64,000 nt of DNA from Constrictibacter sp. MBR-5 (GCF_040549485.1 NZ_JBEPTK010000020.1:1-64000); one strand, 5' to 3'. Counted from the stretch's first letter, positions 52,319 to 59,927 are shown. Notes: generated from the sequence alone by a model not told the origin. A program made the numbers and translations.

Positions 52319-52625
52319 ACGCGAGATCAAATGGCGGCAGGCGTGCGAAAACTGCAAGCTGCCGGTGGCGGTGCGGCTGACGATCAACGGTCGGGCCTAT
52401 TACCGTTGCCACGGCGAGCTATCGGACAACGGCGCCCATTGCGGGCACCGTGTCACGTTCGGCAAGCGCGCGACGGATGAGCGGTTGGCGCGCATTGCGC
52501 CAGCCAAGGAACAGAAACCGGCCGATCCCCCCGCGGCCAAGTCGGACGACGGGGGCAAGAGTGACGGTAGCACCATTTCTGACCGACGAGCCGGCACCGG
52601 CGGATGGGGGCTCGGCTCCTGGTGA
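52311..52625 (+). CDS. Zinc-ribbon protein, possible late-gene activator
   Basis: 104 residues. Four cysteines in a ribbon layout (CENC ~12-15, Cys ~33 in YYRCHG, Cys ~44 in HCGHRV) followed by a charged disordered tail. PM2 encodes a small zinc-finger transcription factor (P14, TFIIS-like) that helps activate late genes. Position between rep and the packaging ATPase makes the same job plausible here, by inference. The next gene begins inside its 3' end. Confidence 0.65.
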   Translation: MAEREIKWRQACENCKLPVAVRLTINGRAYYRCHGELSDNGAHCGHRVTFGKRATDERLARIAPAKEQKPADPPAAKSDDGGKSDGSTISDRRAGTGGWGLGSW

Positions 52626-53124
52626 CGAGGGCGCGTTTCTCGATGCGCTGAATGTCGAGGACGACGGGCAGGGCGGCGGCCCGGCCGAGGATGCGGCGCC
52701 GGTCGATCCTGGCGCACCGGCGGACGGCTTCATCGGCACGGATGCGTTCTTTGCCGGGTTCAAGGTGACGCACCAACTCGCGGGCCTGGGGACCGGCCTG
52801 CGATCCCTGCAAGAGGGACCGGACGCGCCGGGGGCGCGCGAGGCGTCTGACGCGATTTATGCCTGCCTGTACGATACACCGTCGCTGCACTTCCTGATCC
52901 AGCCGGGCTCGCTTTGGATGCAACGGGCGGCGGTGATCGCGGCCTATGCGGTGCCGCTCGGCATGTCGTGCAAGGTCGAACTGGCGCAGCGGCGCGCGGC
53001 GCGGGCAAAGGCGGCGGCGGAGCGGCAGGCGACCGCTCGGGCGGCGGCGGCGTCGCGGCCGGGCGCGGCGGCACCGGCGGCGACGGGCGAACGGCCGGTG
53101 CACTGGCAAGAGCCTATTCCGTGA
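52561..53124 (+). CDS. Prophage protein upstream of packaging ATPase, function unknown
   Basis: 187 residues from the GTG at 52561; an earlier start at 52450 would be shadow of the zinc-ribbon gene. Acidic N-terminus (APFLTDEPAPADGGSAP), a folded helical core (TDAFFAGFKVTHQLAGLG; CLYDTPSLHFLIQPGSLWMQ; RAAVIAAYAVPLGMSCKVEL) and an alanine-rich C-terminal helix. The ATPase starts within its stop codon (GTGA), so the two are probably co-translated and may work together. Confidence 0.62.
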   Translation: MTVAPFLTDEPAPADGGSAPGDEGAFLDALNVEDDGQGGGPAEDAAPVDPGAPADGFIGTDAFFAGFKVTHQLAGLGTGLRSLQEGPDAPGAREASDAIYACLYDTPSLHFLIQPGSLWMQRAAVIAAYAVPLGMSCKVELAQRRAARAKAAAERQATARAAAASRPGAAAPAATGERPVHWQEPIP

Positions 53125-53876
53125 TCGGCAAGGATGCGCGCTGCATCGCAGTGTTCGGCCGGCGCGGCGCGGGGAAATCGACCCTGGTTAAGTCCCTAGT
53201 GGCCGGCGCCGGGCGGCTCGTCGTGTTCGACCCGATGGGCGAATATGCGCGGATGCCCGGATACCGGCGCGCGGCGAGCGTCGGCGAGGTCCGCAAGATC
53301 CTGCGGGCGTCCTGGGGGCGCGGGTTTCGCGTCGCGTTCGTGCCGGAGCGCGAGCACGTCAAGGCGCTGCACAGTCTCTCGGCGCTGTTGTGGGGGGCGC
53401 AGATCGCCTATGACGACGGCCGCGATACGCGGAAGCTGCTGCTCGTGGTCGAGGAAGCGAACCTAGGCTTTCCCAATCGGCCGATGCGTCCGGGCGAAGA
53501 TGCGTTCCTGCGGCTGATCCTACAGGGGCGTCACCGCGGTATCGAGATTATCGCGGTGACGCAGCGGCCGGCGCTGGTCTCGCCGAATTTCCGCAGCAAT
53601 GCAGCGGAGACATACTGCTTTGCGCTGTCGGATGAAATCGACCTATCGACAATGCGGCGGATGGTGGGCAAGGCGCGCGAGGCGGAATTGCGCGCGATGC
53701 CGGTGCACCATTATTTCCGGGTGTCGAACGGCACGGTCGAGCGCGGCGTGAACCGCCTGCCGCGTATTACAGAAACCTCTATGAAAGCCGGCGGCGCGCA
53801 GTCGAAAAAACCGCTTGCAACATCGCGCGGTGCGGCTCGATCTTCGGAGAGCAACAGGGCATCGGGGCGCGCGTGA
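53121..53876 (+). CDS. Packaging ATPase, HerA/FtsK superfamily (PM2 P9 / PRD1-lineage type)
   Basis: 251 residues from the GTG at 53121, overlapping the preceding stop. Walker A GRRGAGKST (~13-21), an FDPMGEY strand, Walker B LLLVVEEAN (~106-113) and TQRP (~147-150) give a compact FtsK/HerA fold without transmembrane or gamma domains. Such ATPases pump DNA into capsids of membrane-containing icosahedral viruses. The capsid gene follows after two tiny membrane genes, the hallmark pairing of this virus lineage. Confidence 0.85.
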   Translation: MIGKDARCIAVFGRRGAGKSTLVKSLVAGAGRLVVFDPMGEYARMPGYRRAASVGEVRKILRASWGRGFRVAFVPEREHVKALHSLSALLWGAQIAYDDGRDTRKLLLVVEEANLGFPNRPMRPGEDAFLRLILQGRHRGIEIIAVTQRPALVSPNFRSNAAETYCFALSDEIDLSTMRRMVGKAREAELRAMPVHHYFRVSNGTVERGVNRLPRITETSMKAGGAQSKKPLATSRGAARSSESNRASGRA

Positions 53877-53971
53877 GGCTGAAAACAGACATGCTGGTAA
53901 CGGCAGTTGTAGCGGGGCTGATCGTGGCGTTTCTGTCGCGGGTCATCTTCAAGGGGGAAGAAGTCACATGA
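53873..53971 (+). CDS. 32-residue membrane peptide
   Basis: A GTG overlaps the ATPase stop (GTGA). The peptide MRLKTDMLVTAVVAGLIVAF continues through LSRVIFKGEEVT. One hydrophobic helix with a basic start suggests an inner virion-membrane component. It is followed, again with a four-base overlap, by another tiny membrane protein. Too short for homology. Confidence 0.55.
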   Translation: MRLKTDMLVTAVVAGLIVAFLSRVIFKGEEVT

Positions 53972-54096
53972 ACGTCAATGGTCTCGTTAAGTCGGTGGTG
54001 CCGGTCATCATCGGCGTGTTTCTCGCCGGCTACATCATGAACGCGCTCCGCGACAATTCCATTGTCGCCAGCGCAATCGACGGGTTCGACGGCTGA
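53968..54096 (+). CDS. 42-residue membrane peptide
   Basis: ATG overlapping the preceding stop, with GGGGGAAG upstream. One hydrophobic helix (VKSVVPVIIGVFLAGYIM) and an acidic end. It sits directly in front of the capsid gene. PM2 and its relatives have several such small virion-membrane proteins. Role inferred from size, hydrophobicity and position only. Confidence 0.6.
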   Translation: MNVNGLVKSVVPVIIGVFLAGYIMNALRDNSIVASAIDGFDG

Positions 54097-54137
54097 TCTA
54101 GCCGGCGGCTTCACCTTCGGCCGGCGTCCCCCCGCGC

Positions 54138-54986
54138 ATGGCCTCAACCGTTCGACAATCGGGGGCACCCGTGCAGATCCAAGTCAAGCTCCCCTCTTTC
54201 GAGGGTATCGGCGCGGGCCAGACCGCGACCTGTCGCCTGCCCATCGGCCGGCGCTACCATGAACTCCAGCTCGTCTATTCCGGTGTCACCCTGGCGCAGA
54301 TGACGGAAATCCGCATCATCGCGAACCAGAAGGTGATCCATCGCTATTCGGCGACGGAACGCGACGTGATGAACCAGTTCTTCGGCCTCACGGCCGCGGC
54401 GGGCATCCTGCGACTGCCGTTCGACCGGCTGTTTCTGAAACAGCGGCAGGCCGAGGAAGTCACGGCGCTGAATACCGGGAGCAAGGACAAGAACGGCCGT
54501 TTCATCGGCTCGCTGCACGTCGAAATCGACGTTGCGGCGGCGGCGGTGGGCACGGCGCTCGCGCTGTACGCCACACAGTCCAACGCGGTGGCCGGCGGGC
54601 CGGGCGTCGTGGGGCATATCCGCAAGTACAGCCGCACGGCGGCCGGTGCGGGCGAGTACGAGGTCTCCGACCTGCATTTCAACACCCCCACGGCGCAGGC
54701 GATCAATTCGCTGTTCATCAACGATGCCGGGAACCTCAACGGGCTGGTGATCGAGCGCGGGCTCTACAAGGTGTTTGAGCGCGATACGGCGCTCAACGAA
54801 CTGATCCAGTCGGATCATGGGCGCGTGCCGCAGACGAATTGGTGGGTCTATGACCCGGCCGAAAAGGGCTATGGCGGCGAACCGCTCGATCTCGTCGGCT
54901 ATTCGGATTTCCGGCTGCGGCTCGATATGGCGGCCGGGGCGACCATGCCGATCATCGTGGAATATCTGGGCCAGTTGGGCGACTGA
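54138..54986 (+). CDS. Major capsid protein, PM2 P2-like double jelly-roll
   Basis: 282 residues (PM2 P2 has 269). The first part reads IQVKLPSFEGIGAGQTATCR, then LPIGRRYHELQLVYSG and MTEIRIIANQKVIHRYSATE. This pattern (an LPSF...G..ATL.LP.G..YH start, then an INGK-type hairpin) is what I know of corticovirus-type P2 N-terminal jelly rolls. The second half (SDLHFNTPTAQAINSLFIND; YGGEPLDLVGYSDFRLRLDM) is also beta-rich. No signal peptide or membrane helix. It directly follows the ATPase and membrane-peptide genes. Confidence 0.8.
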   Translation: MASTVRQSGAPVQIQVKLPSFEGIGAGQTATCRLPIGRRYHELQLVYSGVTLAQMTEIRIIANQKVIHRYSATERDVMNQFFGLTAAAGILRLPFDRLFLKQRQAEEVTALNTGSKDKNGRFIGSLHVEIDVAAAAVGTALALYATQSNAVAGGPGVVGHIRKYSRTAAGAGEYEVSDLHFNTPTAQAINSLFINDAGNLNGLVIERGLYKVFERDTALNELIQSDHGRVPQTNWWVYDPAEKGYGGEPLDLVGYSDFRLRLDMAAGATMPIIVEYLGQLGD

Positions 54987-55043
54987 CCGGCAGGGGGCGC
55001 CCGCGCGGGCGCCCCCATCATTCCGCGAGAGGTGGGGGCAGGC

Positions 55044-55421
55044 ATGGCAACAGAAAACGATCCGCTCTGGTATCTGAGCGACCCGCTCGGCGCGGTCGGC
55101 GCTTTCGAGACGGGCAAGGATGCCGACGCGGGCGGCGGCTGGTGGTCGAGCGGGTGGGACTGGCTCGATGGGGTGGCCGGGACGGTCGGCGACACGATCG
55201 GCAACCTCGCCGACAGTGCCGCGAAACTCTGGTCGGTGGACTATCTCACGGACAAGTTCGGCGACGGCAAGGCGCGGCCGGAACTGGTCTGGGACGGGCG
55301 GCAGGTGGTGCCAGCGACGGGAACGCCCCTCACCGGCTACAGCAGCGGCAGCAATAACCTGCTGATCGTCGGCGGGCTGGCGGCGGTCGGGCTGGCGCTG
55401 GTTTTCATGGGGCGCAAGTAA
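55044..55421 (+). CDS. Small prophage protein with C-terminal membrane helix
   Basis: 125 residues from the ATG at 55044 (GGGGGCAGG upstream). A glycine/tryptophan-rich N-terminal half (WWSSGWDWLDGVAGTVGDT) and a single C-terminal helix (LLIVGGLAAVGLALVFMG). The start of the next gene overlaps its stop (TAATG). Likely a virion membrane protein below the capsid shell, by analogy only. Confidence 0.65.
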   Translation: MATENDPLWYLSDPLGAVGAFETGKDADAGGGWWSSGWDWLDGVAGTVGDTIGNLADSAAKLWSVDYLTDKFGDGKARPELVWDGRQVVPATGTPLTGYSSGSNNLLIVGGLAAVGLALVFMGRK

Positions 55422-55561
55422 TGCCGGTGCCGCTGCTATGGGTGGCGGCCGGTGCGGCGGGCATGTGGGCCTTCGGCAATGTGGCTGAGGAAGTCGCAAA
55501 GCCGGTGAAATGGGCCGCGCTCGCCGGTGCCGCCTATGTCGCCTGGAAGGCGCTGAAATGA
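55421..55561 (+). CDS. 46-residue membrane protein
   Basis: The ATG shares its A with the preceding TAA. MPVPLLWVAAGAAGMWAFGN is followed by a second hydrophobic stretch (AALAGAAYVAWKALK). Two short helices. The stop overlaps the following ATG (ATGA). Expected to be a minor virion membrane protein. Confidence 0.58.
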   Translation: MPVPLLWVAAGAAGMWAFGNVAEEVAKPVKWAALAGAAYVAWKALK

Positions 55562-55764
55562 CGCCACAGGGTGCACCCCCGCTGCAAATCGCGGGCGGGC
55601 CGGCGCAGTCGCGGGCGAGCGGCGGCGCGGTCGAGAGCATCTTTTCGAGCGCGCCGGCCGTGTTCAATTTCGGGCCGGGTTCGACATCGGCGGCCGGCGG
55701 ATGGGCGATCTACGCGGCCATAGCGGCGCTCGGCGTGGTCGCCTGGATGGGGCTACGCAAGTGA
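55558..55764 (+). CDS. Small prophage protein with C-terminal membrane helix
   Basis: 68 residues. A flexible glycine/serine-rich front (PPLQIAGGPAQSRASGG) and a single C-terminal helix (AIYAAIAALGVVAWMGL). Overlaps both neighbours by four bases. Same general design as the 125- and 131-residue proteins around it: soluble head with C-terminal anchor. Confidence 0.6.
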   Translation: MTPQGAPPLQIAGGPAQSRASGGAVESIFSSAPAVFNFGPGSTSAAGGWAIYAAIAALGVVAWMGLRK

Positions 55765-56126
55765 GCCGCGAGCCGGTGGCGCGGCGCTGGTCGGACCATG
55801 CCGCGGCGATCCTGGCGCCGGCCTTGGGCGAGGATGCGCCGCTGGTCGCGGCCGACGTGGCGGCGGGCAGGGCGTTCCTTTGGGAGCATCCCGGCGCCGG
55901 CTATGTCGTCACGCGATGGGACCGGGCGGCCGGCGGCCGGGAACTGGTCATCGTCGCGGGCGCCGGCTGCGATCTCGCCGGATGCGTGCCGCACTGGCAG
56001 GCGCATGGGCGGCTGTATGGCGCGGTGGCGGTGCGCGCCCATGCGACGCGGCCGGGGATTGCGCGGATGCTCGGCGGGCTCGGCTTCGTGCCGGTGGAAA
56101 CCGTTTGTCGCTGGAAGGTGGAATAA
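55761..56126 (+). CDS. GNAT-fold-like prophage protein
   Basis: 121 residues from the GTG at 55761, overlapping the preceding stop. The second half (HGRLYGAVAVRAHATRPGIA then RMLGGLGFVPVETVCRWKVE) resembles the C-terminal part of GNAT acetyltransferases. A clear acetyl-CoA loop is missing, so it may be a structural derivative. A soluble protein in the middle of virion membrane genes is unusual. Function unknown. Confidence 0.55.
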   Translation: MSREPVARRWSDHAAAILAPALGEDAPLVAADVAAGRAFLWEHPGAGYVVTRWDRAAGGRELVIVAGAGCDLAGCVPHWQAHGRLYGAVAVRAHATRPGIARMLGGLGFVPVETVCRWKVE

Positions 56127-56521
56127 TGGGCGGCAAGTCTGAATCGAAGTCGAGCCAAGCGACGACGAACACCAACGAGGAATATTACCTAAACGTCGTG
56201 GACTATGGCGAGGGCGAGGCGCCGAAGTCTCAGACGGCGGCGATGATTACCGACAATTCGGGTACGGTGTCGATAGTCGCGACCGATCAAGGCGCAATCC
56301 AGACCGGGCGCGATATCGCTCTGGCTGGAATAGATTTCGGCCGCGGTGCGCTTGAAGAAACACTTTCGACCTTCGGCACGCAAACGTCGGCCGTTATCGA
56401 GGGCGCGTTGGCGGCCAATCGCGACGCGACCGAAGAACTCATGGGCCAATTCATGAGCACGGTCTCAACGGTGGCGCTCGGCGGCGCTGCGTTGTTCGCG
56501 CTCTCAAAGGTGATGAAATGA
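56126..56521 (+). CDS. Prophage protein with C-terminal membrane helix
   Basis: 131 residues. The serine/threonine/asparagine-rich N-terminus (MGGKSESKSSQATTNTNEE) looks exposed, the middle is mixed beta/helical, and TVALGGAALFALSKVM forms a C-terminal anchor. The ATG shares a base with the preceding TAA, and the next ATG overlaps its TGA. Probably a virion membrane or vertex-associated protein. Confidence 0.6.
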   Translation: MGGKSESKSSQATTNTNEEYYLNVVDYGEGEAPKSQTAAMITDNSGTVSIVATDQGAIQTGRDIALAGIDFGRGALEETLSTFGTQTSAVIEGALAANRDATEELMGQFMSTVSTVALGGAALFALSKVMK

Positions 56522-57096
56522 CGGCACCGCGTGACTTTCCGCTTTCGCTCGATGCGGGCGTGCCGCAGACCTTGCGCGTCGCCGGCTATTATTTCGGCGT
56601 GATCTCGGCGCCGGCCGGGCCGGTGCAACTGGCGTTCGACGGCGGACCCTTTATCGAGCGGTCGGCCGGCATGGGCGGCGGCGGCCGTTTCTCGGAAATC
56701 ATCATCAAAAGCGTCCTGGCGCAGACGGTCGTGCTGGCCGTCGTCATGGATGAGGGCGGCACGCTGTATGACAGTCGGGCGACCGTCAACGCGGCGATCA
56801 CGGCGCCCATTGAGGTGTCGAATACGATCCTGGCGCTTGCCGATGTGACGGTGCCGGCCGGTGCAACGGCGGCGCTGGTGGCGGCCGACACGGCGCGCAA
56901 GGAACTGATCGTCAAGCTCCCATCGACGGCGGCGGCGGCGGTGCGGCTCGGGGCCCCCGCCAATGTCGCGGCCGGCGTCGGTTTCCGCCTGGAACCGGGC
57001 GAGAGCATCGTTCTGCCGACGACGGCGGCCGTGACGGCCTATTGCGAGGGCGTCGCCGACGAAACGGTGAGCCTGACCGAAACGAGGTTCGTCTAA
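56518..57096 (+). CDS. Beta-rich virion protein candidate (vertex/penton-type)
   Basis: 192 residues, almost entirely beta-strand with two similar halves. The first has YYFGVISAPAGPVQLAFDGG and TVVLAVVMDEGGTLYDSR; the second has NVAAGVGFRLEPGESIVLP and an ITAYCEGV-like strand. This receptor- or vertex-type jelly-roll layout is common in phage head-decoration and penton proteins. It stands between membrane genes and the large beta-helix protein, so a vertex base for the spike is a reasonable inference. Confidence 0.55.
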   Translation: MTAPRDFPLSLDAGVPQTLRVAGYYFGVISAPAGPVQLAFDGGPFIERSAGMGGGGRFSEIIIKSVLAQTVVLAVVMDEGGTLYDSRATVNAAITAPIEVSNTILALADVTVPAGATAALVAADTARKELIVKLPSTAAAAVRLGAPANVAAGVGFRLEPGESIVLPTTAAVTAYCEGVADETVSLTETRFV

Positions 57097-58757
57097 TGGC
57101 CTTCGGTACGAGCGTAGGCGTTCCACATCATAAGCCGCGCACGGATGCGCTTGCGGCGACCATCGCGGCCAATGCGCTGGCGGATGCTTCGGCGCTGGCG
57201 GACCTGACCGCGCGGCTCGATGCCGAGGGGGTGGTTAATCTCAAATGGGCGGGGGCCGCGGCAGACGGCGTGACCGACGATACGGCCGTTCTGATCGACG
57301 CGCTGGCGACTGGCAAACGGGTCTACGCGCCGGCCGGAACCTACCGGCTGACGGCCGGGATCAGCCTGCCGGATGGTGCGGTGATCGAGGGCGACGGGCC
57401 GCGGCGAACGCTGTTCGACTTCGGCGACGCGCCGGCTTCAAGCTATTTCGTTGCGACCGGCGCGAGCGTGCTGGCGCCGTTGCGCGGCCTGCGGCTGGCC
57501 GACTTCGGCACGGTGCAGGGCACGCGGACGGGCGTGGGCGTCATGGCGGCCGTTGAGTTCCGTTTTGTCGCGGCAAGTGCGGTCGAGCGGCTGCATATCG
57601 ACGGGGCCGAGGATATCGGCCTCTGGTGGATCGACTGCGACGGATGCGTTGCGCGCGACGTGCTGGCCGAAAATGTCGCCTATGTCGTCAACTGGGACGG
57701 CTGTTCGGCCTGCTATGGCGAGCGGCTACGCGGGCTGGACATTTCGCTACATGCCTTCGCGATCCTGGCGGACGACGGGTTGGCGCCGGCGCCGAGTAAC
57801 GAATCCTCGAGCGTGCGGGCGCGCGAGGACGCGGGCGGCAACGTGCTTATGGCCTGTTCGGTGGATCGTTTCGAGGGGCACGCGGTCACGCTGAACGCCT
57901 GCGACGGGAACGCGGTGATCGGTATGCAGGCGCGCCACTATGTCGGCGCGGAAGCGGATCGCCCGGCCTTCCAGAACAAGCACACGACGAACGACGAGAG
58001 CCGGCGCAACAAGTTCATCGGCTGCGACGGCTACGATCTCGGCGGCGGCTTCTACAGTCAGGACGGCGCCGGGATGATCGTCGTCGGCGGCACGCTCGAC
58101 ACGGTGAGCGGCAACGGCTGTTGGGCGAACAGCGCGCCGGGCACAGTGTTTTCCGACGTGACGATGCGCGGCATTGGCGGCGACGTGCTGCGGCTTGAGG
58201 CATCGCCATACAGCCGCGCACGCGGCATCGCGTCGGCGGCGCCGGGCGCCGCGGCGCGCGGCCTGATCCTGATCAATTCGAGTTATTGCCGGGTTGACGA
58301 TTTCGAGTTGACGGACCTGCACGCGACCGGCGCGAGCATCGACAGTCTGTCGGGCAGCACGACCCTGGGGGGCGGCGTGCGGCTCGGTTCCTCGCCGCTG
58401 GCGGACGCCAGCACGACGACGAAATACCCGTTGGTCTATCAGGCGGTGGTCGATACCGGCGCCATCGGGCAGACGGTGCTCGGCGTGCCGCCGCGCGGAA
58501 TGTGGGTCGGTCGGGCGCGGGCGATGGTGGCGGAGGCGCCGACGAGCGGCGATCCGGCGATAAGGGTGGGGTCGGTCCTCTCAACGGGCATGATCGCGGC
58601 GCAACAGACGTTGGGATCGCTGGCGCTCGGCGCGGTGAACCTGCTGACACTGGCGGCGGCCGATGCGGGCACGGCGCCGGTCCTGTCCTGCAATGTCGGC
58701 GTCGCGGCGACGGGCGGAAAACTGGTCGTGTCCGTCGAAGGGCTGCACAGGATCTAG
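57096..58757 (+). CDS. Pectate-lyase-fold (beta-helix) spike protein
   Basis: 553 residues. Residues ~47-115 have the pectate-lyase-superfamily start (GAAADGVTDDTAVLIDAL, VYAPAGTYRLTAGISLPDGA, VIEGDGPRRTLFDFG). The body continues with regular short strands typical of a right-handed beta-helix. The last ~120 residues are a separate beta-rich domain. Tailspikes with this fold bind and often cleave surface polysaccharide. I infer the receptor-binding spike at the virion vertex. It is the largest gene of the element. Confidence 0.75.
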   Translation: MAFGTSVGVPHHKPRTDALAATIAANALADASALADLTARLDAEGVVNLKWAGAAADGVTDDTAVLIDALATGKRVYAPAGTYRLTAGISLPDGAVIEGDGPRRTLFDFGDAPASSYFVATGASVLAPLRGLRLADFGTVQGTRTGVGVMAAVEFRFVAASAVERLHIDGAEDIGLWWIDCDGCVARDVLAENVAYVVNWDGCSACYGERLRGLDISLHAFAILADDGLAPAPSNESSSVRAREDAGGNVLMACSVDRFEGHAVTLNACDGNAVIGMQARHYVGAEADRPAFQNKHTTNDESRRNKFIGCDGYDLGGGFYSQDGAGMIVVGGTLDTVSGNGCWANSAPGTVFSDVTMRGIGGDVLRLEASPYSRARGIASAAPGAAARGLILINSSYCRVDDFELTDLHATGASIDSLSGSTTLGGGVRLGSSPLADASTTTKYPLVYQAVVDTGAIGQTVLGVPPRGMWVGRARAMVAEAPTSGDPAIRVGSVLSTGMIAAQQTLGSLALGAVNLLTLAAADAGTAPVLSCNVGVAATGGKLVVSVEGLHRI

Positions 58758-58766
58758 GGGGCGGGC

Positions 58767-59444
58767 ATGGCGATGAGTCGCGAGGCGGTGGTGGGCGGCC
58801 TGTTCCTGGCCGGCGCGGCATGGTTCGCCTTGCGGCGCTCGCCGGCACAGGTGGCGGCCTATGGCGGGCAGGCGGGTTTCGATCTCGACGTGTTCGGCCG
58901 CGTCGCCGATTGGGGGGCAAGCCTGCTCGGCGCCGATTTCTGGGAGCCGCGCGGCGACGTCATCATCGGCGAGCCGATCTTGCACGGCATGGATGGAGAG
59001 ACGGTATTGGAGGGCAGCAACGGCGGCGACAACCTGTCGGGCTGGAACCCGCCGGTCGCGGCGGCGCCGTATATGGCGGCGATCACGCTGGCGGAGCGGG
59101 TGCACGGTATCCCGCACATGCTCTTGGCGCGGCTGCTCTATCAGGAGAGCAAGTTCCGGCCGGAGGTGATCTCCGGCGCGAAGTCGTCGGCGGCCGGCGC
59201 CAAGGGCATTGCGCAGATCGTGCCGCGCTGGCATCCGGGCGTCGATCCGCTCGACCCGGCGGCGGCCATCGACTACGCGGCGCAATATCTGCGGGCGCTT
59301 TACGACCGTTTCGGCACATGGTCGCTGGCGCTCGCCGCGTACAACTGGGGGCCAACGGCGCTCGCCAGCAACGGGTTTGCGGCGGCGCCGAAGGAAACCC
59401 GCAACTACGTGGCGCAGATCACGGCCGATGTACCGGTGGTGTGA
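58767..59444 (+). CDS. Membrane-anchored lytic transglycosylase (SLT domain)
   Basis: 225 residues. An N-terminal hydrophobic segment (~7-22) is followed by a ~70-residue linker and an SLT domain. The catalytic glutamate lies in LLYQESKF (~127), with GAKGIAQI and ALAAYNWGP as the other SLT motifs. It would cut the glycan strands of peptidoglycan, either as a virion enzyme during DNA entry or in lysis. PRD1-lineage virions often carry such an enzyme in the membrane. Confidence 0.85.
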   Translation: MAMSREAVVGGLFLAGAAWFALRRSPAQVAAYGGQAGFDLDVFGRVADWGASLLGADFWEPRGDVIIGEPILHGMDGETVLEGSNGGDNLSGWNPPVAAAPYMAAITLAERVHGIPHMLLARLLYQESKFRPEVISGAKSSAAGAKGIAQIVPRWHPGVDPLDPAAAIDYAAQYLRALYDRFGTWSLALAAYNWGPTALASNGFAAAPKETRNYVAQITADVPVV

Positions 59445-59446
59445 CC

Positions 59447-59617
59447 ATGCAAGACGAGATCGGCGCCGGGCTGGCGCTGCTGCAAACCGCCGTGCTGATC
59501 GGCATTTTTTTCAGGCTCGGCAAGCTGACCGAGGCGGGCGAGGCGATCCGCGCGCGGGTGCGGCGCCTGGAGGAATGGGCCGAGGCGCATGTTCTCGGCT
59601 TTCACAAAGGAGGGTGA
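59447..59617 (+). CDS. 56-residue membrane / coiled-coil protein
   Basis: The ATG is three bases after the transglycosylase stop. One N-terminal membrane helix (GAGLALLQTAVLIGIFF) followed by a charged coiled coil (LTEAGEAIRARVRRLEEWAE). The shape is like small holin partners or spanin-like proteins. Position between the transglycosylase and the holin-like gene suggests a lysis role. Confidence 0.58.
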   Translation: MQDEIGAGLALLQTAVLIGIFFRLGKLTEAGEAIRARVRRLEEWAEAHVLGFHKGG

Positions 59618-59618
59618 C

Positions 59619-59825
59619 TTGTCGAAATGGATGCGCGGGCGGTTCGCGGAGCCGTCCACCTATGCCGGGCTCGGCGCGGTGGTCGCCGGTGTCGGGCAGA
59701 TCGCCGGGGCGCCGGAACTCGGCGCCGTGGCGCAGATCGTGGCGGGCGAAAGCTCGCCGTGGGGGCTGCTGGCGGCGGCGATGGGCCTCGGGGCCATGTT
59801 TCTGAGGGAGAAGGGGGAGCGATGA
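59619..59825 (+). CDS. Holin-like protein (TTG start)
   Basis: 68 residues if started at the TTG at 59619, which has a strong AAAGGAGGG site five bases upstream; an ATG at 59631 is further away. Two hydrophobic segments (YAGLGAVVAGVGQIAGA; WGLLAAAMGLGAMFL) separated by an acidic loop and a charged C-terminus (REKGER). This is the size and layout of phage holins. It would time lysis with the transglycosylase. Confidence 0.62.
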   Translation: MSKWMRGRFAEPSTYAGLGAVVAGVGQIAGAPELGAVAQIVAGESSPWGLLAAAMGLGAMFLREKGER

Positions 59826-59927
59826 ATGGCGAAGGGCAGAACATCATCGGGACGGCTGAAGAAGGGCTACCGGATGACGAAGGGCGGGCGCGTCGTGAAA
59901 GCGAAGTCCAAGCGGCGGCGCCGGTAG
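59826..59927 (+). CDS. 33-residue highly basic peptide, DNA-condensing candidate
   Basis: MAKGRTSSGRLKKGYRMTKG is followed by GRVVKAKSKRRRR: 15 arginine/lysine residues and no acidic ones. The ATG at 59826 lies eight bases after GGGAG. A second frame from 59822 gives 53 residues of mixed charge, which I take as the shadow. Small basic peptides that neutralise packaged DNA are known from Microviridae (J/VP8) and adenoviruses. In this virus it may line the DNA inside the membrane. Confidence 0.6.
   Translation: MAKGRTSSGRLKKGYRMTKGGRVVKAKSKRRRR

Noticed and set aside
49937-59927. Classification of the right prophage as filamentous (Inoviridae-like) because of dif integration and rolling-circle Rep
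   Set aside because: No Zot-type protein or small major coat gene with leader; instead a 282-residue capsid protein, FtsK/HerA ATPase and transglycosylase indicate an icosahedral membrane virus.
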